The notes under the pieces are model-generated. The model saw only the letters and a program-made list of their open reading frames with translations, was not told the DNA's origin and ran no database searches. A program made the translations under genes and the position numbers. From the NCBI GenBank assembly GCA_041396245.1, contig JAWKYW010000006.1, forward strand, positions 62,001 to 126,000: a stretch of 64,000 nt of DNA, read 5' to 3'. This DNA comes from Desulfobacillus sp041396245 (GTDB lineage Bacteria > Pseudomonadota > Gammaproteobacteria > Burkholderiales > Rhodocyclaceae). Shown one piece after another: positions 1-7,423 of this stretch; within the stretch, counting starts at the first letter, position 1, and each line of letters begins with the position of its first letter.

Positions 1-24
1 GGGGCGGGGTTTCCCGGCAGGTAG
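1..24 (+). CDS. secY: 3' end of secY (partial)
   Basis: Only the last seven codons and a TAG stop are present. In frame 1 they read GAGFPGR-stop, which resembles the basic, glycine-rich cytoplasmic tail of SecY translocon subunits. The assignment rests mostly on gene order: secY normally lies directly upstream of infA and rpmJ in betaproteobacterial spc operons. A stop seven bases before the infA ATG fits this. The fragment is too short for proof. Confidence 0.45.
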   Translation, partial: GAGFPGR

Positions 25-30
25 GGGCGC

Positions 31-249
31 ATGGCCAAGGAAGACGTTATCGAGATGCAGGGCGAGGTTGAGGAAAATCTGCCCAATGCGACCTTCAGGG
101 TCAAACTCGAAAACGGTCATGTCATACATGCATTCATTTCAGGCAAGATGCGCATGCATTACATCCGCATTCTGCCCGGCGACAAGGTAACCGTGCAGTT
201 GACGCCCTATGATCTGACCAAGGGCCGCATTACCTTCCGCGCCAAGTAA
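31..249 (+). CDS. infA: Translation initiation factor IF-1
   Basis: A 72-residue OB-fold protein that binds the A site of the 30S subunit and, with IF-2 and IF-3, positions initiator tRNA. The length is exactly that of the family, and the start (MAKEDVIEMQGEV) and the HYIRILPGDKV and YDLTKGRITFR segments are hallmark IF-1 sequences. It lies between the presumed secY end and rpmJ, the usual order in betaproteobacteria, and is very likely cotranscribed with the following ribosomal protein genes. Confidence 0.97.
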   Translation: MAKEDVIEMQGEVEENLPNATFRVKLENGHVIHAFISGKMRMHYIRILPGDKVTVQLTPYDLTKGRITFRAK

Positions 250-271
250 GGCAGCATTTCAGGAGAGAAAA

Positions 272-385
272 ATGAAAGTTCTCGCATCGGTCAAGAAGTT
301 GTGCCGCCACTGCAAGGTCATTCGCCGCAAGGGCGTGGTCCGCATCATTTGCACGGACCCCCGTCACAAGCAGCGCCAAGGTTGA
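272..385 (+). CDS. rpmJ: 50S ribosomal protein L36
   Basis: A 37-residue basic protein of the large subunit. It carries the zinc-ribbon ligand set Cys11, Cys14, Cys27, His32 of the zinc-containing (C+) L36 form. The start is an ATG after the good ribosome binding site AGGAGAG. It sits 22 bp after infA and 66 bp before rpsM, the conserved position at the spc/alpha operon junction. It is short enough to be missed by length-limited gene calls, but the sequence is unambiguous. Confidence 0.95.
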   Translation: MKVLASVKKLCRHCKVIRRKGVVRIICTDPRHKQRQG

Positions 386-451
386 TCTGGCAGGACGGCT
401 CGGATACAATTAACGGTTTCGCTTTTTCAGGGTGACGAAAGGTTCACGCTT

Positions 452-814
452 ATGGCCCGCATCGCAGGGGTAAACATACCCAACCATCAACACGCTGCTA
501 TCGCGCTGACCGCGATTTACGGCATTGGCCGCACACGCGCGCAGGAGATTTGCGATGCTGTCGGCATTGCTCGCGCGACCAAGATCAAGGACCTGACCGA
601 TACGCAGATGGACAAGCTGCGCGAGGCGGTTGGCAGGTTCACGATCGAGGGTGACCTGCGCCGCGAGGTGACCATGAGCATCAAGCGCTTGATGGATCTT
701 GGCTGCTACCGCGGCGTGCGTCATCGCAAGGGCCTGCCTTGCCGCGGTCAACGTACCCGTACTAATGCGCGTACCCGCAAGGGGCCGCGCAAGGCGATCC
801 GCGCGACGAAGTAA
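452..814 (+). CDS. rpsM: 30S ribosomal protein S13
   Basis: A 120-residue head protein of the 30S subunit that contacts the P-site tRNA and forms intersubunit bridges with L5. The N-terminus MARIAGVNIP, the helix-hairpin-helix region around AIYGIGRTRAQEIC, and the basic C-terminal tail (RGQRTRTNARTRKGPRK) are typical. A GAAAGG binding site precedes the ATG. It is the first gene of the alpha operon and is followed 9 bp later by rpsK. Confidence 0.97.
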   Translation: MARIAGVNIPNHQHAAIALTAIYGIGRTRAQEICDAVGIARATKIKDLTDTQMDKLREAVGRFTIEGDLRREVTMSIKRLMDLGCYRGVRHRKGLPCRGQRTRTNARTRKGPRKAIRATK

Positions 815-823
815 GGAAAACTA

Positions 824-1219
824 ATGGTCACGAAATCAACCGCCAACAAGGCGCGCAAGAAGGTCAAGAAGAACGTTGCCGAGGGCATCGCTCACGTACA
901 CGCGTCATTTAACAATACGATCATCACGATCACGGATCGCCAGGGCAATGCCCTGTCCTGGGCGACCTCGGGCGGTGCCGGATTCAAGGGGTCGCGCAAG
1001 AGCACGCCCTTCGCCGCGCAGGTTGCCGCAGAGCATGCCGGCAAGGCCGCACAGGAGTGCGGAGTAAAGAATCTGGAAGTGCGCATCACGGGCCCCGGCC
1101 CCGGCCGCGAATCCGCGGTGCGTGCGCTCAACGCCATCGGCATGAAGATCACCAGCATCACCGACATCACGCCGATTCCCCATAACGGCTGCCGCCCGCC
1201 GAAAAAGCGCCGCGTCTGA
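824..1219 (+). CDS. rpsK: 30S ribosomal protein S11
   Basis: A 131-residue protein of the 30S platform that lines the mRNA exit channel near the Shine-Dalgarno helix. The segments HVHASFNNTIITITD, SWATSGGAGFKGSRKSTPFA and the basic tail HNGCRPPKKRRV are near-invariant in the family. AAGGA lies 8 bp before the ATG. It is tightly packed between rpsM and rpsD and is part of the same transcription unit. Confidence 0.97.
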   Translation: MVTKSTANKARKKVKKNVAEGIAHVHASFNNTIITITDRQGNALSWATSGGAGFKGSRKSTPFAAQVAAEHAGKAAQECGVKNLEVRITGPGPGRESAVRALNAIGMKITSITDITPIPHNGCRPPKKRRV

Positions 1220-1245
1220 GAGCCGAGAACACCAGGAGCTGAACT

Positions 1246-1875
1246 GTGGCCCGCAACCTAGATGCCAAATGCCGTCAATGCCGCCGGGAAGGCGAAAAGC
1301 TCTTCCTGAAAGGCGAAAAGTGCTTTACCGACAAATGCGCAGTTGAGCGCCGGTCCTACGCCCCCGGCCAGCACGGCCAGAAATCCGGCCAGAGACTGTC
1401 CGGCTACGGCGTACAACTACGTGAAAAGCAGAAGATCCGCCGTACCTACGGCGTGCTGGAACGCCAGTTCCGCAAGGTGTACGCTGAAGCCGATCGTCGC
1501 AAGGGCCAGACCGGCGAGAACCTGCTGCAGCTGCTGGAAAGCCGGCTGGATACCGTCGCCTACCGCATGGGATTCGGTGCCTCGCGCGCGGAAGCGCGCC
1601 AACTGGTTCGCCACAACGGCGTGCTGGTCAACGGCAAGCGCGTGAACATTCCTTCCTACGACGTGCGTCCTGGCGACACCGTGGCGCTGTCCGAAAAGGC
1701 GCGCGGCCACTTGCGCGTCAAGGCCGCGCTGGAGGCTGCCGAGTCGCGCGGCTTCCCGGAGTGGATCGAGGTCGACGCAAAGGCCGGCAAGGGTGTGTTC
1801 AAGGCATTCCCGGCGCGCACCGAACTGCCGGCGACGATCAACGAAAGCCTTGTCGTCGAATTGTATTCGCGCTAA
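1246..1875 (+). CDS. rpsD: 30S ribosomal protein S4
   Basis: A 209-residue primary 16S rRNA-binding protein that nucleates assembly of the 30S body; in enterobacteria it is also the translational repressor of the alpha operon. The start is GTG after AGGAGC. The N-terminal zinc site Cys9, Cys12, Cys26, Cys31 is intact (C+ type). It is followed by the S4 RNA-binding domain (about residues 98-160, ESRLDTVAYRMGFGASRAEA). It lies between rpsK and rpoA as expected. Confidence 0.97.
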   Translation: MARNLDAKCRQCRREGEKLFLKGEKCFTDKCAVERRSYAPGQHGQKSGQRLSGYGVQLREKQKIRRTYGVLERQFRKVYAEADRRKGQTGENLLQLLESRLDTVAYRMGFGASRAEARQLVRHNGVLVNGKRVNIPSYDVRPGDTVALSEKARGHLRVKAALEAAESRGFPEWIEVDAKAGKGVFKAFPARTELPATINESLVVELYSR

Positions 1876-1915
1876 CCGACGTCTTGCTGACGCAACGAAC
1901 CTTGAAGGGAATCAG

Positions 1916-2896
1916 ATGCAAGCGACTTCGCTGCTGAAACCGCGCATCATCGATGTGCAAACCCTCTCCCCGGTCCATGCCCGCGTCGTCATGGAGCCGT
2001 TTGAGCGTGGCTACGGCCACACGCTCGGTAACGCCTTGCGCCGGATACTTCTTTCCTCGATGCCGGGTTCGGCACCGACCGAGGTCAATATCGACGGCGT
2101 GCTGCACGAGTACTCGACCCTCGATGGCGTGCGAGAGGACGTTGTCGACCTGATGCTCAACCTGAAAGGCGTCGTGCTCAAGCTGCACGGACGCAGTGAG
2201 GCGCTGCTTACCCTCAACAAGCAGGGCGAGGGGGTCGTTACCGCCGCCGACATCGAAACGGGCCATGATGTCGAAATCGTCAATCCGGATCACATCATTG
2301 CCCATATCGCTCCCGGCGGCAAACTGGAGATGCAGATCCGCGTCGAAAGCGGATGCGGCTATGTGCCGGCGAATACCCGTCCGGTCGACAGCGAAACCAA
2401 GGGCATCGGCCGCATCATGATCGACGCCTCGTTCAGTCCCGTTCGCCGCGTTGCCTATACGGTCGAATCCGCCCGTGTCGAGCAGCGTACCGACCTCGAC
2501 AAGCTGATCATGGACATCGAGACAAACGGCTCCATCGAGCCGGAAGAGGCCATCCGCTACGCCGCCCGCGTGCTGATGGAGCAACTTTCCGTCTTCGCCG
2601 ATCTCGAGGGCACGCCGGTCGCCATCGAGACGCCGCGCCCGAGCCAGGTCGATCCGATCCTGCTGCGCCCGGTTGATGATCTCGAACTGACTGTTCGCTC
2701 CGCGAATTGTCTGAAGGCCGAGAACATCTACTACATCGGCGACCTGATCCAGCGTACCGAGACCGAGTTGCTGAAGACGCCGAACCTCGGCCGCAAATCG
2801 CTCAACGAGATCAAGGAAGTGCTGGCTTCACGCGGCCTAACCTTGGGCATGAAGCTCGAGAACTGGCCCCCGATGGGCCTGGAAAAGCTGTCGTAA
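1916..2896 (+). CDS. rpoA: RNA polymerase alpha subunit
   Basis: A 326-residue alpha subunit that dimerises to nucleate RNA polymerase assembly and carries the C-terminal domain that contacts UP elements and activators. The N-terminal assembly domain shows GYGHTLGNALRRILLSSMPG. The alpha-CTD (about 245-315) shows LTVRSANCLKAENI, LKTPNLGRKSLNEIKEVL and a GMKLENWPP end. The reading frame stays open further upstream into rpsD, but the true start is the ATG at 1916, which gives the canonical MQATSLLKPR start and family length. Confidence 0.97.
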   Translation: MQATSLLKPRIIDVQTLSPVHARVVMEPFERGYGHTLGNALRRILLSSMPGSAPTEVNIDGVLHEYSTLDGVREDVVDLMLNLKGVVLKLHGRSEALLTLNKQGEGVVTAADIETGHDVEIVNPDHIIAHIAPGGKLEMQIRVESGCGYVPANTRPVDSETKGIGRIMIDASFSPVRRVAYTVESARVEQRTDLDKLIMDIETNGSIEPEEAIRYAARVLMEQLSVFADLEGTPVAIETPRPSQVDPILLRPVDDLELTVRSANCLKAENIYYIGDLIQRTETELLKTPNLGRKSLNEIKEVLASRGLTLGMKLENWPPMGLEKLS

Positions 2897-2924
2897 CCAC
2901 AGCAGTCAGAACAAGAGGTATCCC

Positions 2925-3317
2925 ATGCGCCATCGTCACGGTCTTCGCAAACTCAACCGCACCAGCAGCCATCGCTTGGCCATGCTGCGCAACATGACCA
3001 ACTCGCTGCTGCTGCACGAGACGATCAAGACCACCTTGCCCAAGGCCAAGGAACTGCGCCGCGTCGTCGAGCCCATGATCACGCTGGGCAAGAAGCCCTC
3101 GCTCGCCAACCGCCGCCTGGCCTTCAACCGCCTGCGCGATCGCGAAATGGTCACCAAGCTGTTCGACGAGCTGGGCCCGCGCTTCGCCAACCGCAACGGT
3201 GGCTACCTGCGCATTCTGAAGTTCGGCTTCCGCCAGGGTGACAACGCCCCGATGGCACTGGTCGAAATGGTGGATCGCCCCGAGCAGGCCGGCGAGACGG
3301 TCGCCGCCACGGAATAA
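2925..3317 (+). CDS. rplQ: 50S ribosomal protein L17
   Basis: A 130-residue large-subunit protein near the polypeptide exit tunnel. The start MRHRHGLRKLNRTSSHRLAM and the central KAKELRRVVEPMITLGK are diagnostic. It is the last gene of the alpha operon, 28 bp after rpoA, and is followed 14 bp later by a strong intrinsic terminator that closes the transcription unit. Confidence 0.97.
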   Translation: MRHRHGLRKLNRTSSHRLAMLRNMTNSLLLHETIKTTLPKAKELRRVVEPMITLGKKPSLANRRLAFNRLRDREMVTKLFDELGPRFANRNGGYLRILKFGFRQGDNAPMALVEMVDRPEQAGETVAATE

Positions 3318-3331
3318 GCTTCACGGCTTGG

Positions 3332-3361
3332 CGACAAAGCCCGCTTCGGCGGGCTTTGTCG
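3332..3361 (+). terminator. Rho-independent terminator of the alpha operon
   Basis: A perfect 12-bp stem (GACAAAGCCCGC at 3333-3344 pairing with 3349-3360) with a stable TTCG tetraloop, followed by GTTTGC. It lies directly after rplQ and before an unrelated gene, so it very likely ends the ribosomal transcript. Confidence 0.85.
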
Positions 3362-3390
3362 TTTGCGCGGGCGGCTGCTAAGCTGAACGC

Positions 3391-4377
3391 ATGGACCTGA
3401 CGCGTTTTCCCCGCGCTTCTCTGGCCCGGCTGCCGACGCCGATCGATCCGCTGTCGCGCCTGTCGGCCTATCTCGGCGGGCCGCGGCTGTACGCCAAGCG
3501 CGATGACCTTACCGGCCTCGGCCTGGGCGGCAACAAGCTGCGCAAGCTGGAATTCCTTCTCGGCGAGGCGCTGGCGCTGGGAGCCGACACGGTTCTCACG
3601 GTCGGCGCCATGCAGTCGAACCATGCCCGCCAGACCGCGGCCGCCTGCGCCCGGCTCGGCCTGGAATGCGAACTGATCCTGCGTCGTGGCTGCCATGCCA
3701 CTGAAGCCTATCTGCACAATGGGAACATGCTGCTCGACCGGCTGTTCGATGCGCGCATCCACGTCATCGAGACGCCTGAAAGCCGCGAGGACAGGATGGC
3801 GGCGCGAGCCGAGGTACTGCACGGTGAAGGCCGGCGGCCCTACTGCATTCCCGTCGGCGGTAGCTGCGGCCTGGGCAACCTCGGCTATGTCGAATGCGCC
3901 TGGGAAATCCTGGCGCAGGCGGCCGACGCAAAGATGAAGTTCGAGGCGGTCGTGGTCGCCACCGGCAGCGGCGGCACGCAGGGCGGACTGGTCGCCGGCA
4001 TGCAACGGCTCGATGGGGCGCCGGTGATCGGCATCGCCGTCGAGGGCGACCGGCGCGAGCAGGAGGCGCTGGCAGCTCGTCAGGCGACCGAATCGCTTAG
4101 ACTGCTCGGACGGTCCGATATTGACCTGGGCGGACAGGTGAGCGTGATGGACGACTTCGTCGGTCCCGGCTACGCCAGGCCAACCGATGCGATGCGCGAA
4201 GCCCTTAGTCTGGCGGCGCGCTTCGAAGGGCTGGTGCTGGACCCCGTCTACACCGGCAAGGCCTTCGCCGGCTTCCTGTCGCTGGCGCGTAGTGGCCGCT
4301 TCGACAAGAAGCAGTCCCTGCTGTTCGTGCACACGGGGGGCACCCCCGGACTGTTCGGCTATCCGGAGTCGGTTTAG
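3391..4377 (+). CDS. dcyD: D-cysteine desulfhydrase / ACC-deaminase family PLP enzyme
   Basis: A 328-residue fold-type II PLP enzyme that probably cleaves D-cysteine to pyruvate, ammonia and sulfide. The PLP lysine is Lys49 in LGGNKLRKLEFL. The AMQSNHARQTAAAC motif and the glycine-rich phosphate cup ATGSGGTQGGLVAGM are also seen. Length matches DcyD. 1-Aminocyclopropane-1-carboxylate deaminase is the main alternative, because both activities share this fold and cannot be separated with certainty by eye. It faces the assimilatory sulfate genes convergently, so a role in sulfur salvage fits. No strong ribosome binding site precedes the ATG. Confidence 0.82.
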   Translation: MDLTRFPRASLARLPTPIDPLSRLSAYLGGPRLYAKRDDLTGLGLGGNKLRKLEFLLGEALALGADTVLTVGAMQSNHARQTAAACARLGLECELILRRGCHATEAYLHNGNMLLDRLFDARIHVIETPESREDRMAARAEVLHGEGRRPYCIPVGGSCGLGNLGYVECAWEILAQAADAKMKFEAVVVATGSGGTQGGLVAGMQRLDGAPVIGIAVEGDRREQEALAARQATESLRLLGRSDIDLGGQVSVMDDFVGPGYARPTDAMREALSLAARFEGLVLDPVYTGKAFAGFLSLARSGRFDKKQSLLFVHTGGTPGLFGYPESV

Positions 4378-4380
4378 ACA

Positions 4381-4421
4381 ACCATCCCCCCAGCTCCCTT
4401 CCCAAGGAAGGGGGTGATGGT
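4381..4421. terminator. Hairpin between convergent dcyD and cysN
   Basis: An extended imperfect palindrome: ACCATC at 4381 pairs with GATGGT ending at 4421, and CCCTTCC pairs with GGAAGGG around a CAA loop. It sits between two convergent genes and could terminate either transcript. There is no T-run, so it may instead be a dispersed repeat. Confidence 0.4.
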
Positions 4422-4479
4422 CGTTCGCTTCGCTCCATAAGGCTGGCTTGCGCCGCCTTGGGGCGGCCCGGCGGCGACG

Positions 4480-5760
4480 CTAGACGATCATCCCGGCGCC
4501 GACCGTGTTGTTCGTCGCCTCGTCGATGAGGATGAAGGCGCCCGTGCTGCGGTTGTCCCGGTAACGATCGACAAACAGCGGTTGCGCCAGCTTGAACGTG
4601 ATGCTGCCGATGTCGTTCATCGCCAGCCGGCCGCCCGATATGCGTTTGAGCTCGTTGATGTCCTGACGGTACTCGATGGCCGCCACCAGGGCCTTGGTTT
4701 CGCGCGTGGTGTGTCGCAGCAGGAGCTTGCGGCCGGATTCCAGGGGCGTTTCCGCCAGCCAGCAGACCATCGCCTCGACCTGTTTCGTGACAGTCGGCGC
4801 ATTGGCGGGACTGACTATCATGTCGCCGCGAGAGATGTCGAGTTCGTCCTCCAGCAGCAGTGTGATCGAACGTTCGCTGGCGGCCTGCGGCAGGGATTGG
4901 TCGAGGAGGCGGATCTCCCTGATGCGCGTCGTGCGGCCCGAGGGCAGCACCTGCACCTCGTCGCCGACAGAAATTTCGCCTGACTCGACGCGGCCCATAT
5001 AGCCCCTGAAATCGTGATGCTCCGCCGTGCGCGGACGGCAGACGTATTGCACCGGAAAGCGGAAATTCTCCCTTGCCTCGCCGTGCGCGGACGGAGCCGA
5101 TTCGAGCACTTCCATCAGCGTCGGGCCGTCGTACCAATCGAGCCTGTCGCCGCGTTCCACCACCATGTCGCCGTTCAATGCCGAGAGGGGAATGAAGCGG
5201 ACATCGCGGATGCCCAGGCCGGCGGCGAATTCGAGGCAGGCCTTGCGGATCTGCTCGAACACCTCCCGCGAGTAGTCGACCAGATCCATCTTGTTGACGG
5301 CGACCACCATGTGCGGAATGCCGACCAGGTGGGCGATATAGGCGTGGCGCCGCGTCTGCGTCAGTACGCCCTTGCGTGCATCGACGAGGATGATGGCGAG
5401 ATTGGCGGTGGACGCCGCCGTCACCATGTTGCGCGTGTACTGCTCATGGCCGGGGGCGTCGGCGATGATGTACTTGCGCGTGCCGGTGGAAAAATAGCGG
5501 TAGGCCACGTCGATGGTGATGCCCTGCTCGCGCTCGGCCTGCAGGCCGTCGGTGAGGAGCGAGAGGTCCACAGTCTCCAGACCGCGCCGCTTCGACGTGC
5601 GCTCGATGGCATGCAGCGTGTCGGCGAGGATGGACTTGCTGTCGTAGAGCAGCCGGCCGATCAGCGTGCTCTTGCCGTCGTCGACGCTGCCGCAGGTGAG
5701 GAAGCGCAGCAGGCCGGCGTCGCGGTAATGAATGCCGGGGATTTTTTCGGGGGCGGACAT
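4480..5760 (-). CDS. cysN: Sulfate adenylyltransferase subunit 1 (GTPase)
   Basis: A 426-residue GTPase subunit of ATP sulfurylase that couples GTP hydrolysis to formation of adenosine 5'-phosphosulfate. EF-Tu-like G motifs are visible: G1 GSVDDGKST (around residue 25), G3 DAPGHEQYTRNM and G4 NKMDLVD, then beta-barrel domains II and III. I use the ATG at 5760, which overlaps the cysD stop by one base (translational coupling); the reading frame extends further but inside cysD. There is no C-terminal APS kinase domain, so this is plain CysN. That fits the APS-type reductase encoded upstream, which needs no PAPS. Confidence 0.95.
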   Translation of the reverse strand: MSAPEKIPGIHYRDAGLLRFLTCGSVDDGKSTLIGRLLYDSKSILADTLHAIERTSKRRGLETVDLSLLTDGLQAEREQGITIDVAYRYFSTGTRKYIIADAPGHEQYTRNMVTAASTANLAIILVDARKGVLTQTRRHAYIAHLVGIPHMVVAVNKMDLVDYSREVFEQIRKACLEFAAGLGIRDVRFIPLSALNGDMVVERGDRLDWYDGPTLMEVLESAPSAHGEARENFRFPVQYVCRPRTAEHHDFRGYMGRVESGEISVGDEVQVLPSGRTTRIREIRLLDQSLPQAASERSITLLLEDELDISRGDMIVSPANAPTVTKQVEAMVCWLAETPLESGRKLLLRHTTRETKALVAAIEYRQDINELKRISGGRLAMNDIGSITFKLAQPLFVDRYRDNRSTGAFILIDEATNNTVGAGMIV

Positions 5761-6698
5761 CAGAAGTAGCCCTCCTTCTTGCGCTGCTCCATCGAGGCCT
5801 CGGAGGTCTGGTCGTCCAGCCGCGTGGCGCCGCGCTCTGTCAGGGTGGTGACGGCGGTTTCGGCGATGATCTTCTCCAGCGTGTCGGCGGCGGATTCCAC
5901 CGGCGCCGTGCAGGTGATGTCGCCGACGGTGCGGAAGCGGACGGAGATATTCTCGATCGCTTCGCCGCCCCTCGTTGGCGTGAGCGCGGTCACCGGCATC
6001 AGGGCGCCGTTGCGGCGCACCACCGGTCGCGTGTGGGCGAAGTAGATCGAGGGCAGTTCCAGTTCCTCGCGCGCGATGTACTGCCATACATCCAGCTCGG
6101 TCCAGTTGGAGATGGGGAAGGCGCGGATGTTCTCGCCCGGATGGATGCGCGCGTTGTAGAGGCTCCACAGCTCGGGCCGCTGGTTCTTCGGATCCCACTG
6201 GCCGAACTCGTCGCGGAAGGAGAACAGGCGTTCCTTGGCGCGCGCCTTCTCCTCGTCGCGGCGGGCGCCGCCGATGCAGGCGTCGAAGGCGAATTCGGCG
6301 ATGGCTTCCAGCAGGGTCACCGACTGGTGCTTGTTGCGCGATTCACCGGGCGACTTCAGTACCACCGTGCCGCGCGCCATCGAGTCCTCGACCGAACGCA
6401 CGATGAGGCGCTCGCCCAGCTCGGCGGCGCGCCGGTCGCGGAAGGCGGTTACCTCGTGATAGTTGTGGCCGGTGTCGACATGCAGCAGGGGGAAGGGAAA
6501 TTTCCCCGGCCGGAAGGCCTTTTCGGCCAGGCGCAGCAGGCAGACCGAGTCCTTGCCGCCGGAGAAGAGCAGCACCGGATTGCTGCACTGGCCGGCCACC
6601 TCGCGCAGGATGTGGATGGCCTCGGCCTCCAGCCAGTCGAGGTGGTCGAGGCGGGCGGCGGCAGGGGCGAATGAGGTGACGTGGGTGTCCATGGTCAT
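5760..6698 (-). CDS. cysD: Sulfate adenylyltransferase subunit 2
   Basis: A 312-residue catalytic subunit of ATP sulfurylase in the N-type ATP pyrophosphatase family. The PP-loop is FSGGKDSVCLLRL, followed by LHVDTGHNYHEV and the C-terminal WTELDVWQYI segment. It is encoded 3 bp after cysH and overlaps cysN by one base. The order cysI-cysH-cysD-cysN forms a single sulfate-assimilation operon, presumably activated by the neighbouring CysB when sulfur is limiting. Confidence 0.96.
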   Translation of the reverse strand: MTMDTHVTSFAPAAARLDHLDWLEAEAIHILREVAGQCSNPVLLFSGGKDSVCLLRLAEKAFRPGKFPFPLLHVDTGHNYHEVTAFRDRRAAELGERLIVRSVEDSMARGTVVLKSPGESRNKHQSVTLLEAIAEFAFDACIGGARRDEEKARAKERLFSFRDEFGQWDPKNQRPELWSLYNARIHPGENIRAFPISNWTELDVWQYIAREELELPSIYFAHTRPVVRRNGALMPVTALTPTRGGEAIENISVRFRTVGDITCTAPVESAADTLEKIIAETAVTTLTERGATRLDDQTSEASMEQRKKEGYF

Positions 6699-6701
6699 TC
6701 C

Positions 6702-7409
6702 TCAGGCCGCCTTGCCGCGCTTCGCCGGGTGCAGGCCGCACTCCCTGCCCTGCGGGTCTTCCCACCACCAGCGACCGGCACGGACGTCCTCGCCGGCGAC
6801 GAGGGCCCGGGTGCAGGGCGCGCAGCCGATGCTGGGAAAGCCGCGCCCGTGCAGTTCGTTGCAGGGCACGCCGTAGGCATGGATATAGGCCCACACCTCC
6901 GCTTCGCTCCAGGCGGCGAGCGGGTTGAACTTCTCGATGCCGTGGGCGGCGTCGAATTCGCGTTCCGGCAGGTCTCGCCGCGTCACCGCCTGTTCGCGGC
7001 GCAGCCCGGTGATCCAGGCCGCCTTGCCCTTGAGGGCGCGGCCGAGCGGCTCGACCTTGCGCACCTGGCAGCAGGTCTTGCGCAACTCGATGCTTTCGTA
7101 GAAGGCATTGACGCCGCGCTCGGTGGCGTACTGCTGCACGGCCTCGGGCTGCGGGAAATAGACGCGCAGGGGATGGTCGTACTGGTCGGCGACCTTCTGC
7201 ATCAGGCGGTAGGTTTCCTCGTGCAGCCGACCCGTGTCGAGGGTGAACATTTCGATGCCGGGCGTGTGCCGCGCGATCAGGTCGGTCAGCACCATGTCCT
7301 CGGCGCCGAGGCTGTTGGCGAAGGCGGCCGGGGCGAATTCGCCCTCGATGCGCTTGAGCAGCGCGACCGCATCGAGGATGCGTTGCTGCGGGATTTTTTC
7401 CAGGCTCAT
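6702..7409 (-). CDS. cysH: Phosphoadenylyl/adenylyl-sulfate reductase, APS (Fe-S) type
   Basis: A 235-residue thioredoxin-dependent reductase that forms sulfite. It has the cysteine set of APS reductases that bind a 4Fe-4S cluster: Cys113-Cys114 (KTCCQVRK) and Cys196-x2-Cys199 (CAPC), plus the catalytic Cys224 in a C-terminal ECGLH motif. PAPS reductases of enterobacteria lack the cluster cysteines, so APS is the likely substrate, and no cysC is seen here. The ATG at 7409 follows GGAAGAAA; the longer frame into cysI is not used. Confidence 0.93.
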   Translation of the reverse strand: MSLEKIPQQRILDAVALLKRIEGEFAPAAFANSLGAEDMVLTDLIARHTPGIEMFTLDTGRLHEETYRLMQKVADQYDHPLRVYFPQPEAVQQYATERGVNAFYESIELRKTCCQVRKVEPLGRALKGKAAWITGLRREQAVTRRDLPEREFDAAHGIEKFNPLAAWSEAEVWAYIHAYGVPCNELHGRGFPSIGCAPCTRALVAGEDVRAGRWWWEDPQGRECGLHPAKRGKAA

Positions 7410-7423
7410 GGTTTCTTCCTTTC